Assembly (NCBI RefSeq): GCF_025847275.1
Contig: NZ_JAOZEV010000002.1
Span: 1 to 64,000 of the forward strand
Reading direction: 5' to 3'
Source: Flavobacterium frigoritolerans
Lineage (GTDB): Bacteria; Bacteroidota; Bacteroidia; Flavobacteriales; Flavobacteriaceae
DNA: 64,000 nucleotides
Each line of letters opens with the position of its first letter. The first letter of the stretch is position 1. Below are positions 1 through 9,300 of this stretch, piece by piece. The notes under the pieces were generated by a model, which worked only from the letters and a program-made list of their open reading frames with translations, ran no database searches and was not told where the DNA came from. A program made the position numbers and the translations under genes.

Positions 1-1728
1 CACTCCTGTTGCATTACTTGGCCCTGCATTTGATGCCGTGATAGTAAACGTTACATTACTGCCCACATTAGGAGTAGCATTGTTTGACACTTTTATAACT
101 TTTAAATCAGCGTTACAACTTTCTGTCTGAAAATCTTTTGTAGTCACCGATGTGCCACCACAGTCTGTAGCTACCGAATACTGAACTTTAACGACACCTA
201 CTCCAGTAAAATTCAAAGTATTGGTCACCAAATTACCTGGCCCACTTAAAACTGTCAATGTACCTCCAGCTGGAGATGGCTCCAATACTACTGAAGATCC
301 TACACAATAATTAGAATTAGGCCCTCCTCCTGTTGAGGCAGGTTGTATAACTGGTATAGATTCTACTCCACAAATTTGTACAGCAGCTGTAGCAAAATTA
401 TAAGCAGCTTCTGTTGTGCTGGCATTGGTACCATCTCCCATACTTCCTCTAATTCTGTGGCCCGCATAACCAAACTTTAGATCACATTTTCTCACAATCA
501 TAGAAGTGTGTCCACCAGTTTCAACAGCTAAAATATTGTCCGTAATAGAAATCCCATTCGGCATAACAGGATTAGCAGGATCTGCTACAACCCCTAATAA
601 AGAATTATTATTATCACCAAAAGCATAAAGATTTTTGGCATTATTAATAATATTGACACTCGCATATTGTCTATCATGTTCTTGTGAACTAAACCATTTG
701 ATGTTATTCATAACTTGACCAGCAGCCGAGGTATAACGTGGTTGCACCCAGCTTAATCTGTCAGTTGTTGTCCAATCTCCTAATTGTCTTGATGAATTCT
801 TTCCTAATGCATACAAATTTTCATCAGTTGACAAAATATAATATGACCTACTAGTAATACTTCCAGTAGATCCAATCATTTTTGGTATTACTCCTGAAGG
901 CAAAGTCATTTGAATTGCTCTATTTTGAATTGGAATGATTGCTGAATTATTTCCTAACAATACATTTTCACCCCAAACATATACTGTACCATCAGATTTT
1001 AATGCCATTAAACCATTGACATTTCCTCTGCAGGCAACCACATTATCTAAAAACGGATTTCCACTAACAGCAGTAGTAACTTTATACCAAGTTAAGGCAT
1101 CCCCGACACCTCCATTACCTCTTACATTAGCATTTTGAGAAATCACCCAAACATCTCCACTACAAGTTGTAATGACAAGTGTCTGGTAAGTAGCAAACAT
1201 CATTTTAACATCACCTGGATTCACTCCTGCTGGCAATCCGTTTGCATTTCCTTGGATTTGTATTTTCTGAAATGTTGTACTCGAAGTAATAGATGCATCC
1301 AAAACAATTCCTTCCTTAGACCATGCATATAATCCATCAGTTGCCAAAATAACTCCCTGAACATTATTTGCTGAATTACTTCCCAAACCAGCCTTTAAAG
1401 GAATTGCAGTTCCCAATCCAGGGAAATTTGCACCATTAATTGTCAATGGTGCCAATACATTGGCGACTCCATCGTTTCCTACATTCTCACCCCAAGTTTG
1501 TAAAGATCCATCTGAAGTTCTTACAATCGTGGTATGAAAAGAAGATATAAAATTATCATATTCTATTGTCGCCGCATTATTATCCGAATCAACTCCAAAA
1601 TTTGACAAATCTATATTTGGACACCCTACTGGTGGTGAAGAACACTGTGAATTTGCCGCATGGATAAACATGAATAACATGAAAAATACACATATTGAAT
1701 ATTTAGTTGCTGAGTAGTATTTTATCAT
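1..1728 (-). CDS. Large secreted RCC1-repeat / DUF11 protein, 5' part only
   Basis: The gene starts at the ATG at 1728 and stays open to the window edge, so only the first 576 residues are visible. It begins with a Sec signal peptide (MIKYYSATKYS, then a hydrophobic stretch ending near AANSQC). Residues of about 50-430 carry RCC1-like beta-propeller repeats, shown by recurring motifs such as SLQTWGENV, GTVYVWGEN, NLYALGKNSSRQLGD and NLYAFGDNN. A bacterial surface-type domain follows (NYCVGSSVVLEP), and then the start of a DUF11 repeat (NVGSNVTFTITASNAGPSNATG). This architecture is typical of large extracellular adhesin-like proteins in Bacteroidota. Export by the type IX system is likely, but its C-terminal sorting domain would lie outside the window. 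The start is 11 bases after the stop of the upstream secreted protein, so the two are probably co-transcribed. The substrate or partner cannot be told. Confidence 0.85.
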   Translation of the reverse strand, partial: MIKYYSATKYSICVFFMLFMFIHAANSQCSSPPVGCPNIDLSNFGVDSDNNAATIEYDNFISSFHTTIVRTSDGSLQTWGENVGNDGVANVLAPLTINGANFPGLGTAIPLKAGLGSNSANNVQGVILATDGLYAWSKEGIVLDASITSSTTFQKIQIQGNANGLPAGVNPGDVKMMFATYQTLVITTCSGDVWVISQNANVRGNGGVGDALTWYKVTTAVSGNPFLDNVVACRGNVNGLMALKSDGTVYVWGENVLLGNNSAIIPIQNRAIQMTLPSGVIPKMIGSTGSITSRSYYILSTDENLYALGKNSSRQLGDWTTTDRLSWVQPRYTSAAGQVMNNIKWFSSQEHDRQYASVNIINNAKNLYAFGDNNNSLLGVVADPANPVMPNGISITDNILAVETGGHTSMIVRKCDLKFGYAGHRIRGSMGDGTNASTTEAAYNFATAAVQICGVESIPVIQPASTGGGPNSNYCVGSSVVLEPSPAGGTLTVLSGPGNLVTNTLNFTGVGVVKVQYSVATDCGGTSVTTKDFQTESCNADLKVIKVSNNATPNVGSNVTFTITASNAGPSNATGV

Positions 1729-1739
1729 AACTAACACTA

Positions 1740-2429
1740 TTAATTTATTAATTGACGAAGATTATAGGTTTGAACCTGACTATTGAAGTCATAGAAATCG
1801 AACATTAGATATGTCTCCTTAGATATCCCCCCCGATACTTTGTACTTAAACAATTGAACTCCATTCTTAATCTCAATTGTTTCATTTAATGCTTTAGCCG
1901 TTAGCGAGGTCCCAATTCCTGTTATTGATAAAGCTGGCGCTGTTAAATTTGTAATCGAATTATCCTTTGTTGAAATTGTTATAGGGATACTGATTATAAA
2001 ATCTTCATAATTTCGCCCTCTTTCCAATTTCTCTGTAAATTTTATTTTCGAAAAATCGAAAGATAATTTCACAGAACTCACCTTAACAATCATTTTATCC
2101 TTAAACAGAGGATGGCTGCATTCTTCATTATTTTTTTTGATTTCAATGAATTCTATTTCATATTCTCCAGGTTCTTGAAATACATAATCATTAATCTGAC
2201 TTCCTGTTAAAGCCATCGCAATTCTCTCTTTCGAATTTATAATTGTCCATCTAACTGAAGAATCGAAATTTCCAAAATTGATCTTCTCTCCAAATGAAAT
2301 TATCTTATAGAATTGCTTATTCGTTCTACTATTAAAATAATTATCATTACTTCTCTCGTTTTGCGCTCCAACCTGAAAACTTATCATAAGTAAGTTGAAA
2401 AGCAAAAAGTACTTCATCATAGTTTGCAT
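1740..2429 (-). CDS. Secreted hypothetical protein, partner of the RCC1/DUF11 gene
   Basis: This is a 229-residue protein with a clear Sec signal peptide (MMKYFLLFNLLMISFQVGAQ). The start could be Met1, Met4 or Met5 because MQTMM offers three. No lipobox is present. The mature part alternates charged and hydrophobic residues like a beta-sandwich (for example GEYEIEFIEIKK, FIISIPITIST), with one cysteine at NEECSHPLF. I do not recognise the family. It is directly upstream of the giant RCC1/DUF11 gene with an 11-base gap. A role in the same surface structure is an inference from this spacing alone. Confidence 0.75.
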   Translation of the reverse strand: MQTMMKYFLLFNLLMISFQVGAQNERSNDNYFNSRTNKQFYKIISFGEKINFGNFDSSVRWTIINSKERIAMALTGSQINDYVFQEPGEYEIEFIEIKKNNEECSHPLFKDKMIVKVSSVKLSFDFSKIKFTEKLERGRNYEDFIISIPITISTKDNSITNLTAPALSITGIGTSLTAKALNETIEIKNGVQLFKYKVSGGISKETYLMFDFYDFNSQVQTYNLRQLIN

Positions 2430-2552
2430 AATTTAAGCTTTACATTTTGAATTAATAATTTTGATCATTTTACCGCATTTTTGTTCAACACCATAGCTGT
2501 TTGTAACATGCATACAAAGCTTATGATTTGTAGTTTATGAAAACATTGGAAC

Positions 2553-2598
2553 TCTTTATCAATTACGTAAGAAAGAAATTATTCGTAATTGATAAAGA
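2553..2598. repeat. Perfect 15-bp inverted repeat, 16-base loop
   Basis: TCTTTATCAATTACG at 2553-2567 is the exact reverse complement of CGTAATTGATAAAGA at 2584-2598. No T-run follows on either strand. It lies about 125-170 bases upstream of the start at 2429. It could be an operator or the relic of a mobile element end. Confidence 0.6.
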
Positions 2599-2863
2599 AA
2601 TCAATACGCTAAAAATCAATTAGTTACAAGAAGCAAAAAGAAAATTACCCTCAACTAATTGAGACAGAAGGTTACTTTAAACACAGTAAAAAGCCATTTT
2701 ATACTATAATAAATACATGGAGTTTATTGAAAAATGACTTGTAATTCCTAAAAAGTATGTTTAACCGGAATTTTCAATTCTTTCTTACAAACCTAAAATT
2801 CAAAAGACAATTAGACGAGATTGATAAGAATTCTACAAGAGAGATTGTTATATTATAAAATAA

Positions 2864-2900
2864 AAACTCGTTAAATAGCATAATACTATTTAACGAGTTT
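2864..2900 (-). terminator. Hairpin terminator, minus strand
   Basis: A perfect 15-base stem (AAACTCGTTAAATAG at 2864-2878 and its complement at 2886-2900) encloses a 7-base loop. On the minus strand it is followed by a T-rich tail (TTTTTATTTTATAA). It would end a transcript from the small gene at 3060-3287. The stem is AT-rich but long. Confidence 0.55.
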
Positions 2901-3059
2901 AACAGGCTGCGCTTCTCCATCTCAATCTTGACCGACACAATACTAAATCTCCAATTCCTGTGTATCATTAAAAAATCTAAGTTTCGATAAAATATATCTC
3001 TACTTTTAAACCATTCGCACCTTCTATTGAATTAAAACTTTTATTGATTTTTTTAAAGA

Positions 3060-3287
3060 TCATCGACTATTAGAAATTTTAGACCTAATAATTTTTGATC
3101 TGGCAATTTTAGATAATGCTATTAATTTTTCCCAATTGGCCAAACTAAGAGACATTTCATAACCATTATGACTAATGTTCAGCCAAATTCCACAATGGTC
3201 ATCTACACTAATAAAAACTTCTTGTTCTCCTAGATCATCCTGATCACAAAACAATTTTACTTTTTGAACTACTGTTATTCCTTTCAT
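3060..3287 (-). CDS. Small hypothetical protein, 75 aa
   Basis: This is a 75-residue soluble protein starting MKGITVVQKVKLFCDQDD, with no signal peptide. The middle (GIWLNISHNGYEMSLSLANW) looks like a compact beta fold followed by a helix. The C-terminus repeats a short basic unit (SKIARSKIIRSKISNS), which suggests recent in-frame slippage. A hairpin terminator lies about 160 bases downstream on the same strand. I do not recognise the family. The composition looks more like a coding frame than a chance frame, but it stands alone between long gene-poor stretches. Confidence 0.5.
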   Translation of the reverse strand: MKGITVVQKVKLFCDQDDLGEQEVFISVDDHCGIWLNISHNGYEMSLSLANWEKLIALSKIARSKIIRSKISNSR

Positions 3288-3958
3288 ATGAAAAGTTTTT
3301 TATTAATCTCCATTACAACTTTCTATTAGTTGATCTATTCCTTTTGATAGTCCAAAATCACTTCCATTAAACTATTTCTACTTTTCATTAATACTCCATT
3401 TTGAGCTTTAAAATTGTTAGAATTCTATTTTAACGAAGAAAATAAATCGCACTCCATTTTACAAAACTTACTATTTTTTTATTGCGTAATTTAGAAAACA
3501 GCGATCCCTTAATCGTTAATTTATGTAGTGAAAATGTGGTTCTAATCCAAAAAATAAAGAAATTCCATAAAAAAACATTCCTAAAAACATAAAATCGCGC
3601 TAATCCTTTCTTTTTTTTAACACGAATTATACGTTAAAAAATGAGATATTCTTAAAATTTTATCCAAATATTGTTTATATTGCGCAATACGTAAAAAAAC
3701 AAAGCATTTTAAAAGCTTTCATTAGATAGCTTTGTGAAGTATTTTCCGTAAAATAATTAAGTAGAATCAAAAACTTTTTAATTAAACTATTCCTCCTCAA
3801 AACAGACTGAAACAAAGCATTCAAAAATCAAACTCAGAGATGAAAATATTTTGTAATACCGATGCCTACCAATTTAAACAAAGACAATATTTCATAAAAC
3901 ATCCTAGTATTTGACACACATATAATATCTAAAATTCGTTTAATTTATCCCCTACCGT
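3288..3958. other. Intergenic region upstream of the TPR/AraC regulator
   Basis: This is 670 bases of AT-rich DNA between divergent genes. A lone TAGCTTTG at 3727-3734 fits the flavobacterial -7 box on the plus strand but has no partner TTG at the right distance. An ACAAAGC/GCTTTGT pair flanks AAAAGCTTT near 3700-3735. I see no gene and no clear terminator. Confidence 0.4.
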
Positions 3959-5551
3959 ATGCGCCTAAAAATAGTATTCTACTTTTTAATTGCTAACTTA
4001 TTACATTTTCAATGCTACGCACAAGACTCAGAATATGATAAAATTTATTCTGAAACTGCCCAAGTATTGGTGAGTACAAATCCAAAAAAAGCACTCACCA
4101 ACACGAATTTATTATATAGAATTTCCAAAAATAATTCCGAGCGTATCAAAGCATGCATGCTCAGAGCTACTGTTCTACGACAATATGACATTAACAATGA
4201 AGCCATACGTTCACTAATGAAAGCAGATAGCTTAGCAACTATTGACAAAAATTATGCAATGTTATCACGGATCAACGGATTCTTATCTACACTCCATCGC
4301 GAGATTGGTATCCCCAGTTTGGGTAAAACATTTTTAGAAAAAGCACTTAATTCTAGTAAAAAAATAAAAGACAAAGATGAAATGTTCCGTTTTCAAGGAA
4401 ACTTACATCAAGAGTTAGCCTATTATGAAATAGATGATCATAATTATAACAAAGCCAACGCATACCTTAGAAAGGGAAACAAATTATTTGAAAAAATAAG
4501 TTCCAACATAGACAAACCTTTTCATTTAGCTGTAAACAGTGAGGTCATAGCCAAAAACTATCTTGCAATGCATCAAGTAGATTCAGCACTAGTTTTATAT
4601 AAAAAAGCTCTAAACCTACTCAGTGAATCGCAATCTCCAGAGAGCCCTTTAAAAGGATTCATCTATAATGGTTTGGGCAATGTCTACACTGCATATAAAG
4701 AATACCCAAAAGCAAAGGAAAACTATATCGAAGCTGAAAAAATAGCAGAAACTTCTAAATTTCACACCTTACAACATGAGGTATACAATTCACTTTTAAA
4801 ATACTACAAACAAACTAAAAACAACCAAAAATATGTCTTTTACAGTGAAAAGTACAACGAATTCACCGACAATGAAGAAGGTAACCGCAAGCTCATTGCG
4901 GATAATTTAATTTCAACACTCCACGCCAAAGAAAAAAACAGCAACTCAAAATATAAAAAAATCAATTTGATTATTATTACTATTTGTATTCTAGCAATTC
5001 TAGTTACATTAGGGATTTACGCCTATAAACGAAAACAGGATTACAAAAAGTTCAAAGATTATATTTCAAAAAAAGATATACCACATCAGATCAAATTAGT
5101 AGCTACTCAAATTGACTTTGAGCCCAAAAAAGACACAACCAAAGAATACATGTCTCAAGAAACTGAAGAAAGTATTTTAAAAAAGATAGAAGAATTAGAA
5201 CAACAAGAATATTATCTTGGGAAAGAGACATCATTAAATGTAATGGCAGCAGAACTAGGTATCAATCACCGCTATTTATCCTATGTAATCAACAAACACA
5301 AAGAAAAAGATTTCGCTAATTACATCAATGAACTAAGAATTAATTATATTGTAGACCGCCTACAAGCTGACCCCAATTTCCTTAAATACAAAATTAGCTA
5401 TCTAGGTGAAAAATGCGGTTTTTCGTCTCATAGTCGTTTTACCATTATTTTCAAAAAAGTCACAGGCCTGTCTCCTCTAGCTTTCATTACCTATCTTAAA
5501 GAAGAACCAAAAGCAGATTCGAACAAAATAAGCTATCAAAACCAATTATAA
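3959..5551 (+). CDS. Membrane-anchored TPR / AraC-family regulator
   Basis: This 530-residue protein combines sensing and DNA binding in one chain. It starts with a signal peptide (IVFYFLIANLLHFQCYAQ). Periplasmic TPR-like helices cover about residues 30-310 (for example GLGNVYTAYKEYPKAKENYIEAEKIAE). One transmembrane helix lies at about 336-356 (NLIIITICILAILVTLGIYAY), and an AraC-type helix-turn-helix domain at about 420-515 (MAAELGINHRYLSYVINK ... YLGEKCGFSSHSRFTIIFKKVTG). This layout is common in Bacteroidota, where it is thought to link an envelope signal directly to transcription. The gene is monocistronic, with a strong terminator 80 bases downstream. Its target genes are unknown. The start at 3959 places the signal peptide correctly. 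Confidence 0.88.
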   Translation: MRLKIVFYFLIANLLHFQCYAQDSEYDKIYSETAQVLVSTNPKKALTNTNLLYRISKNNSERIKACMLRATVLRQYDINNEAIRSLMKADSLATIDKNYAMLSRINGFLSTLHREIGIPSLGKTFLEKALNSSKKIKDKDEMFRFQGNLHQELAYYEIDDHNYNKANAYLRKGNKLFEKISSNIDKPFHLAVNSEVIAKNYLAMHQVDSALVLYKKALNLLSESQSPESPLKGFIYNGLGNVYTAYKEYPKAKENYIEAEKIAETSKFHTLQHEVYNSLLKYYKQTKNNQKYVFYSEKYNEFTDNEEGNRKLIADNLISTLHAKEKNSNSKYKKINLIIITICILAILVTLGIYAYKRKQDYKKFKDYISKKDIPHQIKLVATQIDFEPKKDTTKEYMSQETEESILKKIEELEQQEYYLGKETSLNVMAAELGINHRYLSYVINKHKEKDFANYINELRINYIVDRLQADPNFLKYKISYLGEKCGFSSHSRFTIIFKKVTGLSPLAFITYLKEEPKADSNKISYQNQL

Positions 5552-5632
5552 CAAATAATATAGAATTAGTTTAATCAACAAAAACTATATTGATCTAGCA
5601 TAAATTTTACAAATGTTGACTCAATGGCAATC

Positions 5633-5668
5633 AAAAGTCTTTTCATAAGTTTGAAAAGACTTTTTTTT
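5633..5668 (+). terminator. Rho-independent terminator
   Basis: AAAAGTCTTTTC at 5633-5644 pairs with GAAAAGACTTTT at 5653-5664 around an 8-base loop, and an 8-T run ends at 5668. It follows the TPR/AraC gene. Confidence 0.85.
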
Positions 5669-6249
5669 ATGCTTCAACAGTGTCTTATATACAGATATAA
5701 ACTACCTAAACATATTATATAGTATTAAAATGTTATCATTTTTACCTCCTACAATGCTCCATCCATTTGCCAATACATTTTATACAAAGATTTGATTAAA
5801 TCTTATTACATGAAGAAATCAGCATAAACTCCCCCTCCCGATTACTAAAGAAAGAAGAATCTAGTAATAGTTACTAAAAAAACCTCCGTCTTTCGAAGTT
5901 TCAAGAATATACTATCATCAAAAGCCGAATCCTGAAAAGAACAATTAACTAACCTAAATCATTCTTTAAAATGCAATACAACTTATATCATAAAGACTCC
6001 CTTTCAAAACATTAAACAACAATCGATTGACAATCAGCTCTCTCTAAAAAGTTATTATTTCAAACCACACACAAATAAAAAAACAAAACCCGGAACAAAC
6101 AAATTGAAATCATCTTTTGAGAATAATGCATAATTTAAAAATAGTACGCTGTCAAACGACGATTAATCAGGGTTTAACAAATGTTAACAAAATAGATTTT
6201 CAAAAACCATAAATAATCGTATTTTTACGGTTCAAAATTCAGAAAATAA
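5669..6249. other. Intergenic region before parA
   Basis: About 580 bases of AT-rich DNA with no open frame that looks like a gene. Close to parA there is a palindrome TTAACAaaTGTTAA (around 6175-6188) and a TATTTTTA at 6220-6227 that could serve as a weak -7 box. No parS-like GTTTCACGTGAAAC was found here. Confidence 0.4.
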
Positions 6250-7017
6250 ATGGGCAAAATCATTGCGATTGCTAATCAAAAAGGAGGCGTTGGAAAGACT
6301 ACAACATCTGTAAATCTTGCAGCCTCATTAGGTGTTTTAGAAAAAAAAGTATTACTAATAGATGCTGACCCTCAAGCAAATGCTACATCAGGACTTGGTA
6401 TTGACGTAGAAGTTGTTGAGATCGGAACCTATCAAATACTGGAACATAGTCATACACCAAAAGAAGCTATTATTCAATGTACGGCTCCAAACGTGGATGT
6501 GATTCCGGCTCACATTGACCTTGTTGCTATCGAAATCGAGTTGGTCGATAAAGAAAACAGAGAATATATGCTAAAAAAAGCATTAGAAAGTGTTAAAGAC
6601 GAGTACGATTATATCATTATTGATTGTGCTCCTTCATTAGGGCTTTTAACTTTAAATGCTTTAACAGCGGCTGACTCTGTAGTTATTCCAATTCAATGTG
6701 AATATTTTGCACTTGAAGGTTTAGGAAAATTACTAAACACGATTAAAAGCATCCAAAAAATTCACAACCCTGACTTGGATATTGAAGGATTGTTGCTAAC
6801 CATGTACGATTCGAGATTACGATTATCAAATCAAGTTGTTGAAGAGGTTCAAAAACACTTTAATGATATGGTTTTTGATACCGTTATCCAACGAAATGTA
6901 AAATTAAGCGAAGCTCCTAGTTTTGGCGAAAGCATTATAAACTATGACGCTACGAGTAAAGGAGCTGTTAATTACATAAACTTGGCTCAAGAAATTATAA
7001 AGAAAAACAGTAAATAG
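6250..7017 (+). CDS. parA: Chromosome-partitioning ATPase ParA (Soj)
   Basis: This 255-residue ParA/MinD-family ATPase binds the nucleoid in an ATP-dependent way and is stimulated by ParB to move origin regions apart. The deviant Walker A motif QKGGVGKTTT is at residues 10-19, the switch motif DADPQAN at about 38-44, and Walker B-like YIIIDCAPSLG at about 118-128. The length matches chromosomal Soj proteins with no N-terminal helix-turn-helix. parB follows 5 bases after its stop, so the two form an operon. Confidence 0.96.
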   Translation: MGKIIAIANQKGGVGKTTTSVNLAASLGVLEKKVLLIDADPQANATSGLGIDVEVVEIGTYQILEHSHTPKEAIIQCTAPNVDVIPAHIDLVAIEIELVDKENREYMLKKALESVKDEYDYIIIDCAPSLGLLTLNALTAADSVVIPIQCEYFALEGLGKLLNTIKSIQKIHNPDLDIEGLLLTMYDSRLRLSNQVVEEVQKHFNDMVFDTVIQRNVKLSEAPSFGESIINYDATSKGAVNYINLAQEIIKKNSK

Positions 7018-7022
7018 TTTTT

Positions 7023-7922
7023 ATGACAAAAGCGATTAAAAAACAAGCCTTAGGAAGAGGATTGTCTGCATTATTAAAAGATCCGGAAAACGATATCAAA
7101 TCCGTAGATGATAAAAATGCTGATAAGGTTGTTGGAAATATCATAGAGCTTGAAATTAGTGCTATCGAAATAAATCCGTTTCAACCCCGAAGCAATTTTA
7201 ATGAAGAATCGTTACGCGAGCTAGCCACTTCTATCAAAGAACTTGGTGTGATTCAACCTATAACTGTTCGAAAATTAGACTTTAATAAATACCAATTAAT
7301 TTCTGGAGAACGTCGTTTACGAGCTTCAACATTAGTTGGCTTAAATACTGTACCTGCATACATCCGAATTGCAAATGACAACGAGTCGTTGGTTATGGCA
7401 TTAGTTGAAAACATTCAACGTCATGACTTAGACCCGATAGAGATTGCACTTTCTTACCAACGTTTAATTGATGAAATACAGTTAACTCAAGAACAAATGA
7501 GTGACCGTGTTGGTAAAAAACGTTCTACAATTGCAAACTACTTACGTCTTTTAAAACTAGATCCGATTATCCAAACTGGTATTCGTGATGGTTTTATCAG
7601 TATGGGACATGGTCGTGCAATTATAAACATTGAGGATTTAGATGTTCAAACCGACATTTATCAAAAAATCGTTAGCCGTAATTTATCTGTACGCGAAACA
7701 GAAGCTTTGGTAAAAAATTACCACGAAAGTTTAAAACCAAAACCTGAAGGAAAGCCAAAAGCTTCTTCATTTGATATTGAAGAAGATCAAAAAAGTACAT
7801 TTACAAATTATTTTGGCGCAAAAGTTGACATAAAAGTAGCTGGAAATGGAAAAGGAAAAATTACAATTCCGTTCCATTCAGAAGAAGACTTTGCCAGAAT
7901 CATCAAATTAATTAACGGGTAG
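7023..7922 (+). CDS. parB: Chromosome-partitioning protein ParB (Spo0J)
   Basis: This 299-residue protein binds parS sites and spreads on DNA as a CTP-dependent clamp, together with ParA. After a typical opening (KQALGRGLSALLKD), the ParB/Srx catalytic domain holds NPFQPRSNF and the nucleotide-binding stretch GERRLRASTLVGL. The motif ALVENIQRHDLDPIE comes next. The KorB-like helix-turn-helix follows (QEQMSDRVGKKRSTIANYLRLL), and then a C-terminal dimer domain. The stop codon TAG overlaps the GTG start of the next gene by one base. No parS copy was seen in this window. Confidence 0.96.
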   Translation: MTKAIKKQALGRGLSALLKDPENDIKSVDDKNADKVVGNIIELEISAIEINPFQPRSNFNEESLRELATSIKELGVIQPITVRKLDFNKYQLISGERRLRASTLVGLNTVPAYIRIANDNESLVMALVENIQRHDLDPIEIALSYQRLIDEIQLTQEQMSDRVGKKRSTIANYLRLLKLDPIIQTGIRDGFISMGHGRAIINIEDLDVQTDIYQKIVSRNLSVRETEALVKNYHESLKPKPEGKPKASSFDIEEDQKSTFTNYFGAKVDIKVAGNGKGKITIPFHSEEDFARIIKLING

Positions 7923-8485
7923 TGAATAAGATAATTCCCATAGGTCTATTATTTTTTCTATTAGGAAGCGCAACTGTTTTTGCTCAGTCAAAAAAAGAAG
8001 ATGCTGCCTTGATAGCAAAGGACACCTTAAAGTCCAATGATATAGACCCGCTTACTCCTGCAAAAGCAGCTTTTTACTCAGCTATCTTGCCAGGTTTAGG
8101 ACAAGCATACAATAAAAAATACTGGAAAATCCCCCTTGTTTATGGAGCCATCGGAACAAGTTTATATTTCTATATTGATAACAACAAGAAGTATCATCAA
8201 TATAGAGATGCTTATAAACGAAGACTAGAAGGCCACAATAATGACGAATTTCAGTATCTAGACGATAGCAGACTTATTGCAGGTCAAAAATTTTATCAAC
8301 GTAATCGAGATCTATCTGCCCTGGTAACCTTGGGCTTTTATGTTTTAAATATAATAGATGCAAATGTTGACGCAGCATTGATACAATTTAACGTCAACGA
8401 AAGATTATCATTACGCCCAGAAATTTATCCTGACGATGTAACATTAAGACCAAACGTCGGACTAACATTTAATTACCACTTTTAG
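7922..8485 (+). CDS. DUF5683 family membrane protein
   Basis: This 187-residue protein starts at a GTG that shares its first base with the parB stop, implying translational coupling. It opens with a signal peptide (IIPIGLLFFLLGSATVFAQ). The domain core is PAKAAFYSAILPGLGQAYNKKYWKIP, best treated as motif SAILPGLGQAYN, which is typical of the DUF5683 family. Two membrane segments lie near residues 70-85 and 130-145. In Bacteroidota this gene is often placed between parB and dapB, as here. The function is unknown, and a link to the envelope or to chromosome organisation is only a context-based guess. Confidence 0.85.
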   Translation: MNKIIPIGLLFFLLGSATVFAQSKKEDAALIAKDTLKSNDIDPLTPAKAAFYSAILPGLGQAYNKKYWKIPLVYGAIGTSLYFYIDNNKKYHQYRDAYKRRLEGHNNDEFQYLDDSRLIAGQKFYQRNRDLSALVTLGFYVLNIIDANVDAALIQFNVNERLSLRPEIYPDDVTLRPNVGLTFNYHF

Positions 8486-8531
8486 ATTGCAGTATTAAAC
8501 TACACTTTTAAAATATAAAACAAACACACAA

Positions 8532-9230
8532 ATGAAAATTGCGCTTTTAGGATACGGAAAAATGGGGCAGGTAATCGAAAGAATTGCTTTAGAAAGAGGC
8601 CATGAAATTGTCTTAAAAAAAGACGAATTCAATACTTACGAAGGACTTGAAACCGCCAATGTAGCCATTGATTTTAGTGTTCCAACAGCTGCAGTTGCAA
8701 ACATTTCAAATTGTTTTAACAACAATGTTCCTGTCGTTTCTGGAACAACAGGCTGGTTAGAACATTATGATGAAATGGTTACTCTTTGCAATGAAAAAAA
8801 GGGAGGATTCATTTCTAGTTCAAATTTTAGCTTAGGCGTAAATATCTTCTTTGAAGTTAACGAGCATTTAGCCAGAATCATGTCTAAATTTGATAGCTAC
8901 AAAGTAGAAATGGAAGAAATCCATCATACTCAAAAATTAGATGCTCCAAGCGGAACCGCTATTTCATTAGCCAAAGGTGTAATCGAAAATAGCCCCTACA
9001 CCAACTGGACTCTAGACGAGGCAAAACCTACAGAAATTCATATCGAAGCCAAAAGAATTGGTACTGTTCCCGGAACACATACTGTAACATACAATTCAGG
9101 CATTGATAGTATAGAAATCAAACATACAGCACATAATCGAGAAGGTTTTGCTCTTGGAGCAGTAATCGCTGCAGAATGGCTTGCTGGAAAACAAGGTATC
9201 TTCACAATGAAAGATGTCTTAGAATTTTAA
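8532..9230 (+). CDS. dapB: 4-hydroxy-tetrahydrodipicolinate reductase
   Basis: DapB makes tetrahydrodipicolinate from 4-hydroxy-tetrahydrodipicolinate with NAD(P)H, in the lysine and meso-diaminopimelate pathway. The Rossmann motif GYGKMG is at residues 7-12. The catalytic and substrate-binding signature EEIHHTQKLDAPSGTA lies at about 128-143, with His131/His132 and Lys135. The 232-residue length is shorter than the enterobacterial enzyme, near 270, but normal for this phylum. It sits in a plus-strand run between the par genes and the signal peptidases. Confidence 0.95.
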   Translation: MKIALLGYGKMGQVIERIALERGHEIVLKKDEFNTYEGLETANVAIDFSVPTAAVANISNCFNNNVPVVSGTTGWLEHYDEMVTLCNEKKGGFISSSNFSLGVNIFFEVNEHLARIMSKFDSYKVEMEEIHHTQKLDAPSGTAISLAKGVIENSPYTNWTLDEAKPTEIHIEAKRIGTVPGTHTVTYNSGIDSIEIKHTAHNREGFALGAVIAAEWLAGKQGIFTMKDVLEF

Positions 9231-9300
9231 ATAAATAACATTAGAAATATAAAAATTCGTTTATCGAAAATCTATATTTTAAACTTTAAAACAAATTAGT

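Larger units (their letters stand above)
2430..3059. other. Gene-poor interval with strong inverted repeats
   Basis: This 630-base AT-rich stretch has no convincing gene. It contains a 15-base perfect inverted repeat at 2553-2598, a weaker 10-base pair at 2616-2625/2653-2662 (TCAATTAGTT and AACTAATTGA), and a terminator-like 15-base hairpin at 2864-2900. A 64-codon open frame on the minus strand (2774-2968) runs through that hairpin and looks accidental. No clear TAnnTTTG promoter was found for the gene starting at 2429. Confidence 0.6.

Noticed and set aside
2774..2968. A 64-codon minus-strand frame
   Set aside because: It reads straight through a perfect 15-base hairpin and has no credible composition.
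6000..8500. A parS centromere site near parAB
   Set aside because: No GTTTCACGTGAAAC-like sequence was seen; the palindrome TTAACAaaTGTTAA does not match it.
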